A stretch of DNA of 55,985 nt from Chengkuizengella sediminis (GTDB lineage: Bacteria; Bacillota; Bacilli; Paenibacillales; KCTC-33759). Shown piece by piece: positions 1 through 8,709 of this stretch; positions within the stretch are counted from its first letter, which is position 1, and every line of letters begins with the position of its first letter. The notes under the pieces are model-generated. The model saw only the letters and a program-made list of their open reading frames with translations. It made no database searches and was not told the DNA's origin. The stretch covers positions 1 to 55,985 of the forward strand of contig NZ_SIJC01000025.1 of NCBI RefSeq assembly GCF_010078385.1, read 5' to 3'. Made by a program: the position numbers and the translations under genes.

Positions 1-748
1 TCTTATACCAGTTGTAAGTTTGATTCGCATCCAACTCTGTCTTATACCATGTATAGCGTGTTTCCGTTATTGTTCCTTCAAAACCATTACTTAAATCAAT
101 CGGGATCGCTGTCTGTTTTGTTATCCCTGCCTCGGCAGACTTTAAACTCCAACTTGCTCCACTTGATCCTTCAATTTTTAAATAATAAGTCCCTATGTTA
201 ATTGGCGTAAAATCAAATGACGTGTTACTAGAATAGTCAGATCTATATTCATACTCTGTACTATTATCTGGATAAAAAGATAAGTAGTTTCCACCTACTT
301 TATGTAAACTATAGGTTTGATTTGTATCCAATTCTGTAATATACCAAGTATAGCCAGCATCCGTTATCGTTCCATCGAAACCTTCATTTATATCTATTAG
401 AATTGCCTTCTCTTTACTTGTACCGTCTGGTTCTTCTTCAGTAACTGGTTCTTCTTCAATTACAGGTTCATCTTGGATCAGTTCTCCATCTACTGATGTT
501 TCTTCAGTTGCAGATTCTTCTACAGTTGTAGGCTCCTCTTCTATAACTGAAGGGTCTGCTGGTGTTTCTTCAGTTACTGGAGTCTCCTCAAGTTGTGCTT
601 CTTCAATCACTGGAGTTCCCTCAGAAACTTGTGGCACTTCACTTTGAAGTGGTAAAAATTCCTCACTAGCATAAGTTGGAATAATCGAACTACTTAAAAA
701 AATGAAAATAAAAATGATTAGTAGACTGTTGTTAAAAATATTTTTCAC
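1..748 (-). CDS. Secreted repeat protein, N-terminal part (open at window edge)
   Basis: The frame is open from a GTG at 748 to the window edge, so about 249 codons are visible and the C-terminus is missing. GTG is chosen because an AAAAGGGG ribosome binding site lies about 10 nt upstream. A Sec signal peptide (KN, hydrophobic Leu/Ile/Phe run, cleavage near TYA-SEE) is followed by an acidic Glu/Pro/Thr linker of about 80 residues, rich in EEEPV/TEE. Then come at least two similar blocks, each with an 'FDGTIT..GYTWY.TELD.NQTY' core (GFDGTITDAGYTWYITELD and GFEGTITETRYTWYKTELD). The blocks resemble PPC-like beta-sandwich repeats of secreted enzymes and surface proteins. The visible part has no catalytic domain, so the function is unknown; a missing downstream domain could change this. 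Secretion is well supported. Confidence 0.8.
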   Translation of the reverse strand, partial: MKNIFNNSLLIIFIFIFLSSSIIPTYASEEFLPLQSEVPQVSEGTPVIEEAQLEETPVTEETPADPSVIEEEPTTVEESATEETSVDGELIQDEPVIEEEPVTEEEPDGTSKEKAILIDINEGFDGTITDAGYTWYITELDTNQTYSLHKVGGNYLSFYPDNSTEYEYRSDYSSNTSFDFTPINIGTYYLKIEGSSGASWSLKSAEAGITKQTAIPIDLSNGFEGTITETRYTWYKTELDANQTYNWYK

Positions 749-1010
749 CTGATTTACCCCTTTTCTACCATTTAAATTGTAGTGCATTTACGGACGTCAA
801 AACCCTCGACCTACAAACTTGCCGAGGGAGTTAACTTATTTATTCTATACTTAAAATACTATTGGAATATACTGGGGTTGTCTAGAAGTCATTTAGTACT
901 ATTTGTAATCTGGAAAGGAAATTTTCCTTAGATCATTAGACTCATAGAAATACAAATAATGGGTTAATATGTTTTTATTTGAATTATTTCTTGGAATAAT
1001 AAGATTGATC

Positions 1011-1040
1011 TTGTATATTAACCTGTGCTTCTTATATAAT
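1011..1040 (+). promoter_or_regulatory. Sigma-A promoter of the yolD-like operon
   Basis: TTGTAT (1011-1016) and a perfect TATAAT (1035-1040) are separated by 18 nt. The SOS box begins two bases after the -10, so bound LexA would overlap the transcription start. Confidence 0.65.
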
Positions 1041-1041
1041 A

Positions 1042-1055
1042 GGAACAAACGTTCC
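1042..1055 (+). promoter_or_regulatory. LexA (DinR) SOS box
   Basis: GGAACAAACGTTCC contains GAAC-N4-GTTC and fits the Bacillus LexA consensus core GAAC-RNRY-GTTC at every position. It lies between the -10 and the YolD-like start codon, the usual place for LexA repression. Induction by DNA damage is inferred from the site and from the SOS link of other YolD-like genes. Confidence 0.75.
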
Positions 1056-1071
1056 GTTAGGGGTGAATGAA

Positions 1072-1419
1072 ATGAAACAACATGAAAATAAATTAACACC
1101 TGGATCAAATATGATGTGGGAAGCAAGTCGTATAATCCTACCTGAACATAAAGAACTTATGAATCATTATCAAAAAGAACGAAATAGAAAGACTAAACCA
1201 GAACTTGCAGAGGAAGAGGTCAATATCATATCTCAGAAATTATCTGAATCAATGTTGAATGAGTCTGAAATCATAGTTGAATTGTTTCGTGACTTTGGTG
1301 AAAATGCATATAAAACTGGATTCATCACTAAATTTGATACCCGATTAAAACAAGTAAGATTAGAGGATGAGGATGATTACGAGTGGGTCAAGTTTAGTGA
1401 CATTTTAAGTGTGAGGTGA
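1072..1419 (+). CDS. YolD-like family protein
   Basis: The N-terminal signature 'LTPGSNMMWEASRIILPEH' is characteristic of YolD-like proteins (Pfam YolD), and the length of about 115 residues is normal for the family. YolD-like genes usually accompany Y-family DNA polymerases (YqjW/UvrX type) in an SOS-inducible pair. Here no polymerase follows; the next genes are a DUF1871 protein and a small winged-helix protein, so this is an orphan copy. ATG 1072 is preferred over the in-frame GTG at 1063, because AGGGGTG (1059-1065) gives the right spacing to 1072. A perfect SOS box and sigma-A promoter lie just upstream. A role in DNA-damage tolerance is inferred from the family. The next gene starts four bases after the stop. 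Confidence 0.88.
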   Translation: MKQHENKLTPGSNMMWEASRIILPEHKELMNHYQKERNRKTKPELAEEEVNIISQKLSESMLNESEIIVELFRDFGENAYKTGFITKFDTRLKQVRLEDEDDYEWVKFSDILSVR

Positions 1420-1423
1420 ATGT

Positions 1424-1669
1424 ATGAATACAAAAACTAAGTTAACTAAAGTTATAAACGATTGGGATCCTGCTAATCTTTTTCCAGGTGCTCCTGATGA
1501 CGAATATGAACGCGAAATCTTATCAATTATGGAAATTTTAGATAGCGTGAATACTCCTACAAATCTCGCAAAAGAGTTACAACATATATTTAACAAGGCT
1601 TTTTCATGGAATTCTAGTGAAGTTCATTTCACTATTATTGCTAATAAAATTTGGTCAGAAATTAAGTAG
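1424..1669 (+). CDS. DUF1871 family protein
   Basis: This 81-residue acidic protein contains 'INDWDPANLFPGAPDDEYE', the hallmark of DUF1871, a small helical family of unknown function found in Bacillales. The length is typical. It starts four bases after the YolD-like stop behind GAGGTGAAT and is followed closely by a winged-helix gene, so it belongs to the SOS-boxed operon. The Asp/Glu-rich start suggests binding to a basic partner or a metal, but that is speculation. Confidence 0.8.
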   Translation: MNTKTKLTKVINDWDPANLFPGAPDDEYEREILSIMEILDSVNTPTNLAKELQHIFNKAFSWNSSEVHFTIIANKIWSEIK

Positions 1670-1684
1670 TGAGAAGGTGATTCC

Positions 1685-1927
1685 GTGCTTACCGACCTTG
1701 AACTAAAGGTATTACGTATTCTGTATAACTTCACGCATTCAAAACTTAGAATGCCAACAATACCAGAACTTGAAATTAAAACAGGTAAAGAAGAGAAAAT
1801 AGTCCGCTCAGTTTTGAACGGACTTGTAAAGGGGCGTTATATTGAATGTCCTGATGGTGACACAAAGAATATAAAGATTATATCTACTAGGGACTATGAC
1901 TCGCCCTTTAAAAAATACCTAGGTTAA
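1685..1927 (+). CDS. Small winged-helix DNA-binding protein (LexA N-terminal-like)
   Basis: This 80-residue protein starts at GTG behind GAAGGTGA. Residues 1-60 have the helix-helix-recognition helix-wing layout of LexA- or MarR-like winged-helix domains: 'LTDLELKVLRILYNF', then 'PTIPELEIKTG', then 'IVRSVLNGLVKGRYIE', then a beta wing. It has no LexA peptidase half. It is the third gene of the SOS-boxed operon, 15 bp after the DUF1871 gene, and is followed by an intrinsic terminator. It could be a small regulator; the target is unknown. The fold assignment is from pattern only. Confidence 0.6.
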   Translation: MLTDLELKVLRILYNFTHSKLRMPTIPELEIKTGKEEKIVRSVLNGLVKGRYIECPDGDTKNIKIISTRDYDSPFKKYLG

Positions 1928-2010
1928 TTCTGATAAAATTCATCATTGATATATTAGTACGCCATAAGTTAAAATAACTATATACTACATTTCCATGATT
2001 TTTTAAACCA

Positions 2011-2051
2011 AACCATCCTATCGATGAACTGCACCATCGGGATGGTTTTTC
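2011..2051 (+). terminator. Rho-independent terminator of the yolD-like operon
   Basis: AACCATCC (2011-2018) pairs with GGATGGTT (2040-2047) around a 21-nt loop and runs into a short T tract. It lies downstream of the winged-helix gene on the plus strand. Confidence 0.75.
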
Positions 2052-2148
2052 ATCTATGATCTGATTACTAATTACCTACCCTCTCTTTTTCTAATTGTAC
2101 TTAATCAAGATGGGGTGAAAATTTTTAACCCCCCATATGTATATATAT

Positions 2149-3066
2149 TTAATTTATTTTTCCTTCTATATCAACTATGACATTATCTGCATTAATCAAT
2201 TGAGCTGGATCCCCGTTGTTATTCCAAATATTTTGCTCTGTCCAATATAGATCAACGGACCATATACCTCTAGAAAAGTCTCCTGACCAAATAGTGATAG
2301 CTTCTCCGGCTTTAATGGTATACGAGTCAGGGAAATCAAAACGTTGATCTCCTTGAACACTTAACACACTCCATCCAGTCATATCCATGTCTGTGATATC
2401 ATTATTCATAATTGTTATATACTCTTCCTCTAAATTTAGTTCTGTAATTTGAATAGGTGAATTGTTTTCCGTTGTTACTGGATCTATGCTTTCGTTTTCT
2501 GTAACTTCATTAAAGGTTACATCACCATCTAGCCAAGCTACCTTTACATAATCCTCTATAGACCATATCCCTATGCCTTCTTGCCTCGCTTCCTCTTGAG
2601 TCTCTTGAAACTGATCCACATATTTTACGTTAGGTGGATAAATGTAAGCCACTCTAGCGAGTCCTTTTTCTAAGAGCATTTCATTAAACATTCTCCCATC
2701 TACCCATAGATATGCTAGTAATCTATCGTATTTATCACGTTTAGAAACATCAATTTCAACTTGAACCTTTTTACCTTTTGGGAACGTGTCTTTTGCAAAT
2801 TGTGAAGCTTCAGGTCCAAAAGGTTGGATAGGTTTGTTTGGATGAACAGTTTCTGGAGTGTCTACAAGTAGTAATCGAATCGTTTCTTCTTTACCTTCAA
2901 GCTTTACTTTTATGGTATCACCGTCAACTACGTTAGTTATTGTTGCATTAATTAACTGCTGCTGAATTTCAATATCATTTGTGTTTTCATTCTGTTGATT
3001 TTCTAAAGTGTATGTATTAGAACAACCAACAAGAAATATAAGTAATAAAATATATAAAATTCTCAT
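2149..3066 (-). CDS. Secreted lipoprotein: thermonuclease (SNase) domain plus lamin-tail domain
   Basis: The signal peptide ends in a lipobox (LVGC, Cys15), so the mature protein should be lipid-anchored outside the cell. Residues about 40-172 form a staphylococcal-nuclease domain. VDGDT (Asp48/Asp50), Arg64, DTPE (Asp69, Thr70, Glu72) and KYDR (Arg115) match the Ca-binding and catalytic residues of SNase (Asp21, Arg35, Asp40, Thr41, Glu43, Arg87), so it should cleave DNA and RNA. The C-terminal ~100 residues ('ITELNLEEEYITIMNN', 'GWSVLSVQGDQRF', 'ITIWSGDFS') look like a lamin-tail domain, often fused to secreted nucleases. The gene starts 9 bp after its upstream neighbour. Likely roles are nutrient scavenging or degradation of external DNA. 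Confidence 0.9.
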   Translation of the reverse strand: MRILYILLLIFLVGCSNTYTLENQQNENTNDIEIQQQLINATITNVVDGDTIKVKLEGKEETIRLLLVDTPETVHPNKPIQPFGPEASQFAKDTFPKGKKVQVEIDVSKRDKYDRLLAYLWVDGRMFNEMLLEKGLARVAYIYPPNVKYVDQFQETQEEARQEGIGIWSIEDYVKVAWLDGDVTFNEVTENESIDPVTTENNSPIQITELNLEEEYITIMNNDITDMDMTGWSVLSVQGDQRFDFPDSYTIKAGEAITIWSGDFSRGIWSVDLYWTEQNIWNNNGDPAQLINADNVIVDIEGKIN

Positions 3067-3075
3067 GATGTTTTT

Positions 3076-3450
3076 TTACTCCTCTATTATAGTAAAATCA
3101 TACGGATATATTTCTATAGCTTTCTTGTTTTCAAACAACGAAAAGAAATCTTGTCGAACGAGTTGGTTTAATGTTGAAATATAGTACGCTGAAATAAGAT
3201 CTTGATGTTCATCCAATAACAGATAACTAGGGTAATGTAGTCCACTTGGATGTGTGATTACTCCCTTAGAAATATTTAATTCTTCTGACACATAAATCTC
3301 AAAATCTTCATTTCTTTCGTGTTCTTGAATGTATTTCTTCGCATCTGAATTCATTTCAAATACTATGATTTTATTTTCCAATGATATACCAGCTTGTTTT
3401 AAATCATTCTTTTTTTTATATTCTAATAGTGAAGATATTTTTTTACCCAT
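3076..3450 (-). CDS. Unknown protein coupled to the Mrr-like endonuclease
   Basis: This 124-residue soluble protein overlaps the end of the membrane endonuclease gene by 8 bp, implying translational coupling. No family is recognised. It has alternating helix and strand with a basic N-terminus ('MGKKISSLLEYKKKND'), a central 'GVITHPSGLHYPSYLLLDEH' segment and an acidic end. It has no signal peptide, membrane segment or cysteine pair. Overlap with a restriction-like gene suggests a partner or modulator, but this rests on context only. Confidence 0.6.
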   Translation of the reverse strand: MGKKISSLLEYKKKNDLKQAGISLENKIIVFEMNSDAKKYIQEHERNEDFEIYVSEELNISKGVITHPSGLHYPSYLLLDEHQDLISAYYISTLNQLVRQDFFSLFENKKAIEIYPYDFTIIEE

Positions 3451-4195
3451 TTTGTATTAGCTCCCTTTTGTTATAAATGGATACTATATTTCTACACTTA
3501 GGAAAGGTGCTGCAACCATAAAATTCTCCTTTAGGACCCTTTCTAATAACCATATTATGACCACATTTATTACATCTCTTATCTCCACGTTGCACCTGTT
3601 CCAATATTTCGGCAGGCTTTGGAATTGCATCTGGATTCATCTTCAAAATCATATCGATTAACTCTTGTCGTGTGAATAGACGTACTTGATTAGCTTTAGC
3701 TAGATTCATTGCTGCTTTTGTATAGAATCGATTTGAAATTACCCAGGCTTCAGTTGCTTGGTAATAATTCATTGAACTATGAACTTGTTGAATTGCTTCA
3801 ATACCAATGTTTTTTGAGTATCTCTTAGCTTGTACTACAATTTTCCTATTATCTTTTTTTAAAACAAGATCAGCTCCGTAATCTCCTGAAGCACTTGTTA
3901 CCTGCACAGAATATCCTTGCGATTTAAATAGGTGAGATAAATAATGTTCAAATTGATGGCCATCCATTTTGTCTATATCACTAATTCCAGATCTTTTTAA
4001 ACTATCAACCTTTTGTTTATGCTTAACTACTAATATGAATATAATAATGACTACTGCAATTAGTGCTATAATTATTGAAGCTATCATTGATTTAGTGAAG
4101 TAGAAGGTTCCAAAAAATGAACTTACTGCTACAAATCCAAACAATGATTGTATTAATTCCTCTTGTTGTTTTGCTTTACTTTTTCTTCTGGCCAT
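3443..4195 (-). CDS. Membrane-anchored Mrr-like restriction endonuclease with topoisomerase zinc finger
   Basis: Residues about 15-60 hold two hydrophobic segments separated by 'TKS', which should place the protein in the membrane. Residues about 78-185 match the Mrr/restriction-endonuclease-like PD-(D/E)xK domain: 'DGHQFEHYLSHLFKSQGY' carries the first acidic residue, 'SGDYGADLVL' the metal-binding Asp, and 'IVVQAKRY' the QxK motif. The last ~45 residues are a four-cysteine finger of the topoisomerase type (CNKCGH...GCSTFPKCRN). This layout is common in Firmicutes and is related to type IV systems cutting modified DNA; the actual substrate here is unknown. A good GAGGAG site precedes ATG. 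It sits between other nuclease genes, consistent with a defence cluster. Confidence 0.83.
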   Translation of the reverse strand: MARRKSKAKQQEELIQSLFGFVAVSSFFGTFYFTKSMIASIIIALIAVVIIIFILVVKHKQKVDSLKRSGISDIDKMDGHQFEHYLSHLFKSQGYSVQVTSASGDYGADLVLKKDNRKIVVQAKRYSKNIGIEAIQQVHSSMNYYQATEAWVISNRFYTKAAMNLAKANQVRLFTRQELIDMILKMNPDAIPKPAEILEQVQRGDKRCNKCGHNMVIRKGPKGEFYGCSTFPKCRNIVSIYNKRELIQNG

Positions 4196-4337
4196 TTTTT
4201 CTCCTCTCTATAATTAGCTCTGTATTATAGTAGTCTGCTTAACTTAATTTTCTGTCCAGTTTAAGTGTATCCTACTATCTTTTTTTCGCACTCAACTCAA
4301 TCCCATGACTTTAATCATGTGGAGTTTCAAATTTAGA

Positions 4338-5696
4338 TTAATAAGCTTTTATTAAATCACTAAAGGCTATCTCAATCCCGACTGACTTTAGTCTATCTCG
4401 CCTTTCATAATATAATTTTCTAAGCATTTGTTCCTTTACTTCATCTATGCTATGGTGTATAGCTCTATGGCATGTAGGACACAAACTTAGCAAGTTAACA
4501 ATACGATCCAAGTCATATTCAAAATTAGTTTGTAAATTCATTTGAACCAGATGATGTAACTCCATGAATGGCCTATTCGTTTTTTTCGAGATAAATGTAG
4601 TATGATTTTCATCATAAGTACATTTGTAATTTGCTAGATGTAATGCTTCTGCTGCTATATTTGCTTTTCGTGGCCATCGTTCTTTTTTCCTTTTATCAAT
4701 CGTTGGATTAGGTCGTTTTCTCGGACCTTTCTCTTCTTCAAACACTTTTTTTTCCTTAGAAAGCTCATTTACTCTCTCTTGATACTCCATTTCCTGCTTA
4801 CTATCATCCAAATATTGTCCATCATCTTGTAGAAGCAAATAATCATTAAACTGACTAATTGAACGATTTCCTATTAAATTTTCAATTTCATTGTATGCCA
4901 TTAATAGTGATGTTAAATCACTAATAATTTCTTCAGAACTAGAAAAAGATTCTAAATCATAGTATCGTCCATAAATATGTCCGTTTTCATATCCTCTCCC
5001 TAAGTCTCCTTTACTCTTCAAATCAATTTTAGTTTCCATTAGATGACTAGGCGTTGTATTTAATTGACTTCGGATTAAAGAAGCAGTTTTACGAATTTTC
5101 TCTCGACCTAGTCTGGAACCATACTTTTCTTTAAAATATGTATAACCTTGATTTAAGCTTACATAGAACCCACTCATATCAGATTTAAACAAATACACAA
5201 TATAGTAACCTTTAGTTGCTGTTGTAGTGATTGACTTTAAGAATACTGAAATCCAAGGAACTTCAGCCCACTGACCTTGCCCTACAGACCCAACTACAAA
5301 ATACTTTTTATGTAATCCAGCTTCATTAATTAACGTATTAGTGGTTATATTACGTATGTAATTTCCAATTAAATGACCCTTAAAGCTTTGAAGTTTAGCA
5401 TCTAAATAATTATTAAGGATATATTTTAAATTTTCACCTATTTGTGTATCTACTAGCTGATTGCTTTCAGGTTCTTCTATACCCTCTCTATTTATTAATT
5501 GATTTAGATTTACTGTTATACCAAAATAATCTTTTATTTTGACCAAAAAATCCATGTCGATTTTCTGATCCCCACTCTCTATTCTAGATAAACCTGTAAA
5601 AGAAACATTTAATTCATGGGATAGTTGTTGCAGACTCAACCCTTTAGACTCTCTCAAAGACCTAATATTTTCACCAATAAACTTATTATAATTCAA
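4338..5696 (-). CDS. HTH-MrcB-HNH fusion, probable type IV restriction endonuclease
   Basis: An N-terminal XRE helix-turn-helix ('NIRSLRESKGLSLQQLSHEL ... FTGLSRIESG') is followed by an MrcB/DUF3578-like region ('GSVGQGQWAEVPWISVF', 'GYYIVYLF', 'GFYVSLNQG', 'YFKEKYG'). This region is the DNA-recognition part of McrB-type enzymes that sense modified cytosine. The C-terminus is an HNH nuclease with 'FMELHHLVQM' and 'NLLSLCPTCHRAIHH'. The expected activity is cleavage of foreign modified DNA. The start is uncertain: a TTG at 5696 has an AAAGGGGTG site and begins right before the HTH, while the longer ATG at 5747 has no good site. The HTH could let the protein autoregulate. Confidence 0.85.
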   Translation of the reverse strand: MNYNKFIGENIRSLRESKGLSLQQLSHELNVSFTGLSRIESGDQKIDMDFLVKIKDYFGITVNLNQLINREGIEEPESNQLVDTQIGENLKYILNNYLDAKLQSFKGHLIGNYIRNITTNTLINEAGLHKKYFVVGSVGQGQWAEVPWISVFLKSITTTATKGYYIVYLFKSDMSGFYVSLNQGYTYFKEKYGSRLGREKIRKTASLIRSQLNTTPSHLMETKIDLKSKGDLGRGYENGHIYGRYYDLESFSSSEEIISDLTSLLMAYNEIENLIGNRSISQFNDYLLLQDDGQYLDDSKQEMEYQERVNELSKEKKVFEEEKGPRKRPNPTIDKRKKERWPRKANIAAEALHLANYKCTYDENHTTFISKKTNRPFMELHHLVQMNLQTNFEYDLDRIVNLLSLCPTCHRAIHHSIDEVKEQMLRKLYYERRDRLKSVGIEIAFSDLIKAY

Positions 5697-5933
5697 AGTA
5701 ACCCACCCCTTTATTTTACTTATATTGGTCCACAGTTTATTTTCCATTCCAAAAATAATGGTATGAAAATAGACATGAGAGAATACCGTTGAATATTAAA
5801 TATAAAATGCTTATATATAATCGTTTCATTAATTAATAAATAACTTAAAACTACAGCTTGATGAATCCGAAGTTGATTCACACAATTAAATTGGAGTGTT
5901 GCCAGAAAACTATAAAACTCCTATTTTACTTAC

Positions 5934-6938
5934 TCATTGACTTTTTGTTAATTTCTCTCTTCTTACTACTGCTTCTTCTAAGCTTTTAATTACAAACTCT
6001 TCTATAGTTAAATTTTCTTTTTTTGCAAATTTCTTCACAACTTCTTTTAACTTAACTGGTCCATAAGCAAGAAATGAGGTTAGTTTACTGTTTAATACTA
6101 TTCCATTTGGTCTATTAACAACTTCTCCATCAAAGATATTACAATTTATTAATTCTATTTCTTCTACATTTTCTCTTTGAATTAGTGGTAAAAGAACTGG
6201 CTTCACTTCAATGTTAATTTCATGTTCAGTTGAGTCTAATTTGATATTATTGGTTCCTGATTCTTTAATTATAATATCAATAACATCATATATCTTAGAT
6301 TGAATCCGATCTGGTTTTGGAAATTTGAGTAATATAAATCCTTTTTTATTGTTTTTAACCTTTTCTAACTTAATTTGGGGTTCGAAACCTTGATTTTTTA
6401 ATTCAGTGATTGCTATAGATTTTTCAAAAGTAGTCAATGCAAAACCATCCGGACCATCCATTTTCAATATTCGAGCCTTTTCCCCAGTAGTTTTATTTAT
6501 AAATGGCTGGAATAAATAATATCCTCGTTTCTTATTTATAAATCGTATTCCTTTTTTATGGTTCTTAAACACATTAACAATTGACTCTAAGTCATTCTCT
6601 TTGAAAAAGTAAATGTCTTTATTTCTATATTTAAGCATTTCAGCTGATATTTCATTAGATCTAATTTTTGTGTTTAGAGTCGCTTCAGATACAAAGATGT
6701 TTTTTTGCTTAAGATATTCAAGTATATCTGTTGTTGTTAGGCCTGGTTTTTCAATCTCTTTTTTGAATTTTTCCACTTCAGTCCTGTTAAATAAATAGGT
6801 TCCATCAATCTTCCAAGTATTGTAATTCCATGGAACAAGTCTCTTTTTTCGAACATATCCGTGGATAGTTTGCATTTGCAAACCTAGATATTTAGCCACT
6901 TCTTTTGTTGTCATGTCTTGTTGACTTTCATTCTCCAT
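5934..6938 (-). CDS. DNA-binding protein with MerR/excisionase-type HTH
   Basis: The first 60 residues fit a helix-turn-helix of the MerR/excisionase type: 'MTTKEVAKYLGLQMQTIHGY', then a 'KKRLVPW' wing and a 'YLFNRTEVEKFKKE' helix. A second HTH-like segment follows at about 70-110 ('LTTTDILEYLKQKNIFVSEA'). The middle (120-290) is mixed strand and helix with no recognised family. The C-terminus 'LTIEEFVIKSLEEAVVRREK' looks like a short dimerising helix. It lies upstream of and divergent from the integrase gene across a 400-bp AT-rich gap, which suggests control of the integrase or of the island, but no binding site can be named. 334 residues is long for an excisionase. Confidence 0.65.
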   Translation of the reverse strand: MENESQQDMTTKEVAKYLGLQMQTIHGYVRKKRLVPWNYNTWKIDGTYLFNRTEVEKFKKEIEKPGLTTTDILEYLKQKNIFVSEATLNTKIRSNEISAEMLKYRNKDIYFFKENDLESIVNVFKNHKKGIRFINKKRGYYLFQPFINKTTGEKARILKMDGPDGFALTTFEKSIAITELKNQGFEPQIKLEKVKNNKKGFILLKFPKPDRIQSKIYDVIDIIIKESGTNNIKLDSTEHEINIEVKPVLLPLIQRENVEEIELINCNIFDGEVVNRPNGIVLNSKLTSFLAYGPVKLKEVVKKFAKKENLTIEEFVIKSLEEAVVRREKLTKSQ

Positions 6939-7345
6939 ACAAATTCATCCTTATCAAATCACAAATTTTTTTTGAAACTGATCTCCATTATCATCTCTAA
7001 AACCACAAGTAAGTTTTTATTTCAATTATCCAATTTCTGTATGTATACATTCTATTATATGTTTCCTTTTAGTGCAATGATTAATAATCATATAATTTGT
7101 TTTTATATATTTAAATTAAAAAACTATAATACAATATGTTATTATTAAATAGTTTAATAAAGATGTTTAATATTAATCATCCATTAATAAAATTATAATT
7201 TAAATATTTAATATGCCTAAAAATGGACTATTTTTATGCATTATACTATTTAGTATCTATAATTACTTATATAATAATATACCTCGATTATGGTATAGTT
7301 AATATATGGATGTAAACTATTTCTTAATTAGATAGGTGATATTGA
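6939..7345. other. AT-rich divergent intergenic region
   Basis: This 400-bp gap lies between the HTH gene and the integrase, so it must hold both divergent promoters. It is very AT-rich with many short TTAAT/ATTAA runs. The integrase has its own AGGTGAT site. I cannot name one convincing promoter or attachment site. Short minus- and plus-strand frames here are not credible genes. Confidence 0.4.
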
Positions 7346-8518
7346 ATGAGTACTCAAAATCAAAATATCTCTAACCTTTTTTCAAACAACAAAAATAATC
7401 AACAACTAACACCAATACAAAAAATGAACCAATTGAAAGAAATTCTATTTAATTCTTCTTTTGTAACTGATCTACAGATACGAATGGACGATAATGAGAA
7501 ATATCAAAGAAATGCTTTCGAGGGATTTACGGATGAGATGATGATTTATGCTTTTATACATAAACCTTCACATATTAAAGATGAGTACAACAAAAAAGAG
7601 AATACGAAAAAGGAATATATACGGGATCTCAATCAATTCTTTTTCCTACTATATAATAGTAGAGATTTTTTCAAAGAAGATGTTTTGAACTATACGGAGG
7701 GATCTTTACTACGCAATTTAGAGAAACGTCATATTCGCAGATACCAGGAGTGGTTGAAAAATAATGCAAAGCTGAAGAATGGAAAAATAGGTTATGGAAT
7801 GGCTACGATGGCCAGAAAAGTAGTCATCATTAAGAGTTTCTTAAAGTGGTTGTTTGAAGTAGAGTATATTGAACATCCATTACATACAGCCTTTTTAAAT
7901 AATGAGATTCGAACAAAAGACCGTCCGGTGCGTGATCTGACTTATGAACAAGTCAAAGCATTGATTGATTATTATGAATATCATCCGTTTAATCATGCCA
8001 TTCTCACTCTACTTGCTACAACAGGGCTTAGAATCGATGAAATAACAAAGAGTTCCTGGTGCGATTTATATTATGATCCTCTACAAAACAACTACTATTT
8101 AAAAGTTATTGCAAAAGGTGATAAAGAAAGACATACGTTAATTAAAAAAGCAGTCTTTAAAAGACTTCAAAAATTAAGAATAAGAAAAAGATTATCTTCA
8201 GAGTTAGATCCAACTGACCAGACTCCTATCTTTACAACAAATCGTGGAAATGCTTATATTGCTTCTGATTTATCCAGGTATGTGAAAAATGTGATTAAAC
8301 AGACAAAATTTGAGTTTTTGAAATATAAAGTAAAGGATGTTACTCCCCACTGGTTTCGTCATTACTTTGCTCAAGAAGCTCATGCTAGTGGAGCTCCACT
8401 TATATATATTCAAAATACACTTGATCATAAAAAGTCTGAGACGACTGAGATTTATTTAAAAGGCATAATGAAGAAAGAGAATGATGCAGCGCAATATGTT
8501 GATGAAAATAAATATTAA
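7346..8518 (+). CDS. Tyrosine recombinase/integrase
   Basis: This 390-residue site-specific recombinase has an N-terminal SAM-like DNA-binding domain (about 60-180) and a catalytic domain (about 195-380). The catalytic set is visible: Arg229 in 'TTGLRIDEI', a Lys in the 'IAKGDKERHT' beta turn, His335-x-x-Arg338 in 'HWFRH', His361 in 'TLDHKKS' and the nucleophile Tyr370 in 'EIYLKG'. It should cut and rejoin DNA through a 3'-phosphotyrosine. It most resembles XerC/D-like phage or island integrases. AGGTGAT precedes the ATG. A decayed, internally deleted copy of part of the same gene lies at 26453-26530 in the same orientation, so the surface operon between them is bracketed by integrase sequences. 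Confidence 0.92.
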   Translation: MSTQNQNISNLFSNNKNNQQLTPIQKMNQLKEILFNSSFVTDLQIRMDDNEKYQRNAFEGFTDEMMIYAFIHKPSHIKDEYNKKENTKKEYIRDLNQFFFLLYNSRDFFKEDVLNYTEGSLLRNLEKRHIRRYQEWLKNNAKLKNGKIGYGMATMARKVVIIKSFLKWLFEVEYIEHPLHTAFLNNEIRTKDRPVRDLTYEQVKALIDYYEYHPFNHAILTLLATTGLRIDEITKSSWCDLYYDPLQNNYYLKVIAKGDKERHTLIKKAVFKRLQKLRIRKRLSSELDPTDQTPIFTTNRGNAYIASDLSRYVKNVIKQTKFEFLKYKVKDVTPHWFRHYFAQEAHASGAPLIYIQNTLDHKKSETTEIYLKGIMKKENDAAQYVDENKY

Positions 8519-8709
8519 GTTAAACAAAAAGACAAGCTAATGTTATTGAAGGAATCCTTCCGTGAGCTAAATTAATACATAATATAATCTCTTCTTTACC
8601 ATTTTTGATAAGTAGCATTCTGTCAGTTAAGTATGATGTCTCACTTAACTACCTTTAAAACCTACATATTACCAATTCTATATTTTGTGGAATAATTTGA
8701 AACATGAAG

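Noticed and set aside
781-840. CCCTCG ... CGAGGG hairpin upstream of the partial secreted gene as a riboswitch
   Set aside because: It is only a 6-bp stem with no recognisable ligand-binding core; could be a weak terminator or chance.
899-1126. Minus-strand 75-aa frame
   Set aside because: It overlaps the SOS promoter and YolD-like start; the product is unlike a protein and has no ribosome site.
2095-2140. GGGGT ... ACCCCCC hairpin after the nuclease gene as terminator
   Set aside because: No T run on the minus strand; left as unassigned.
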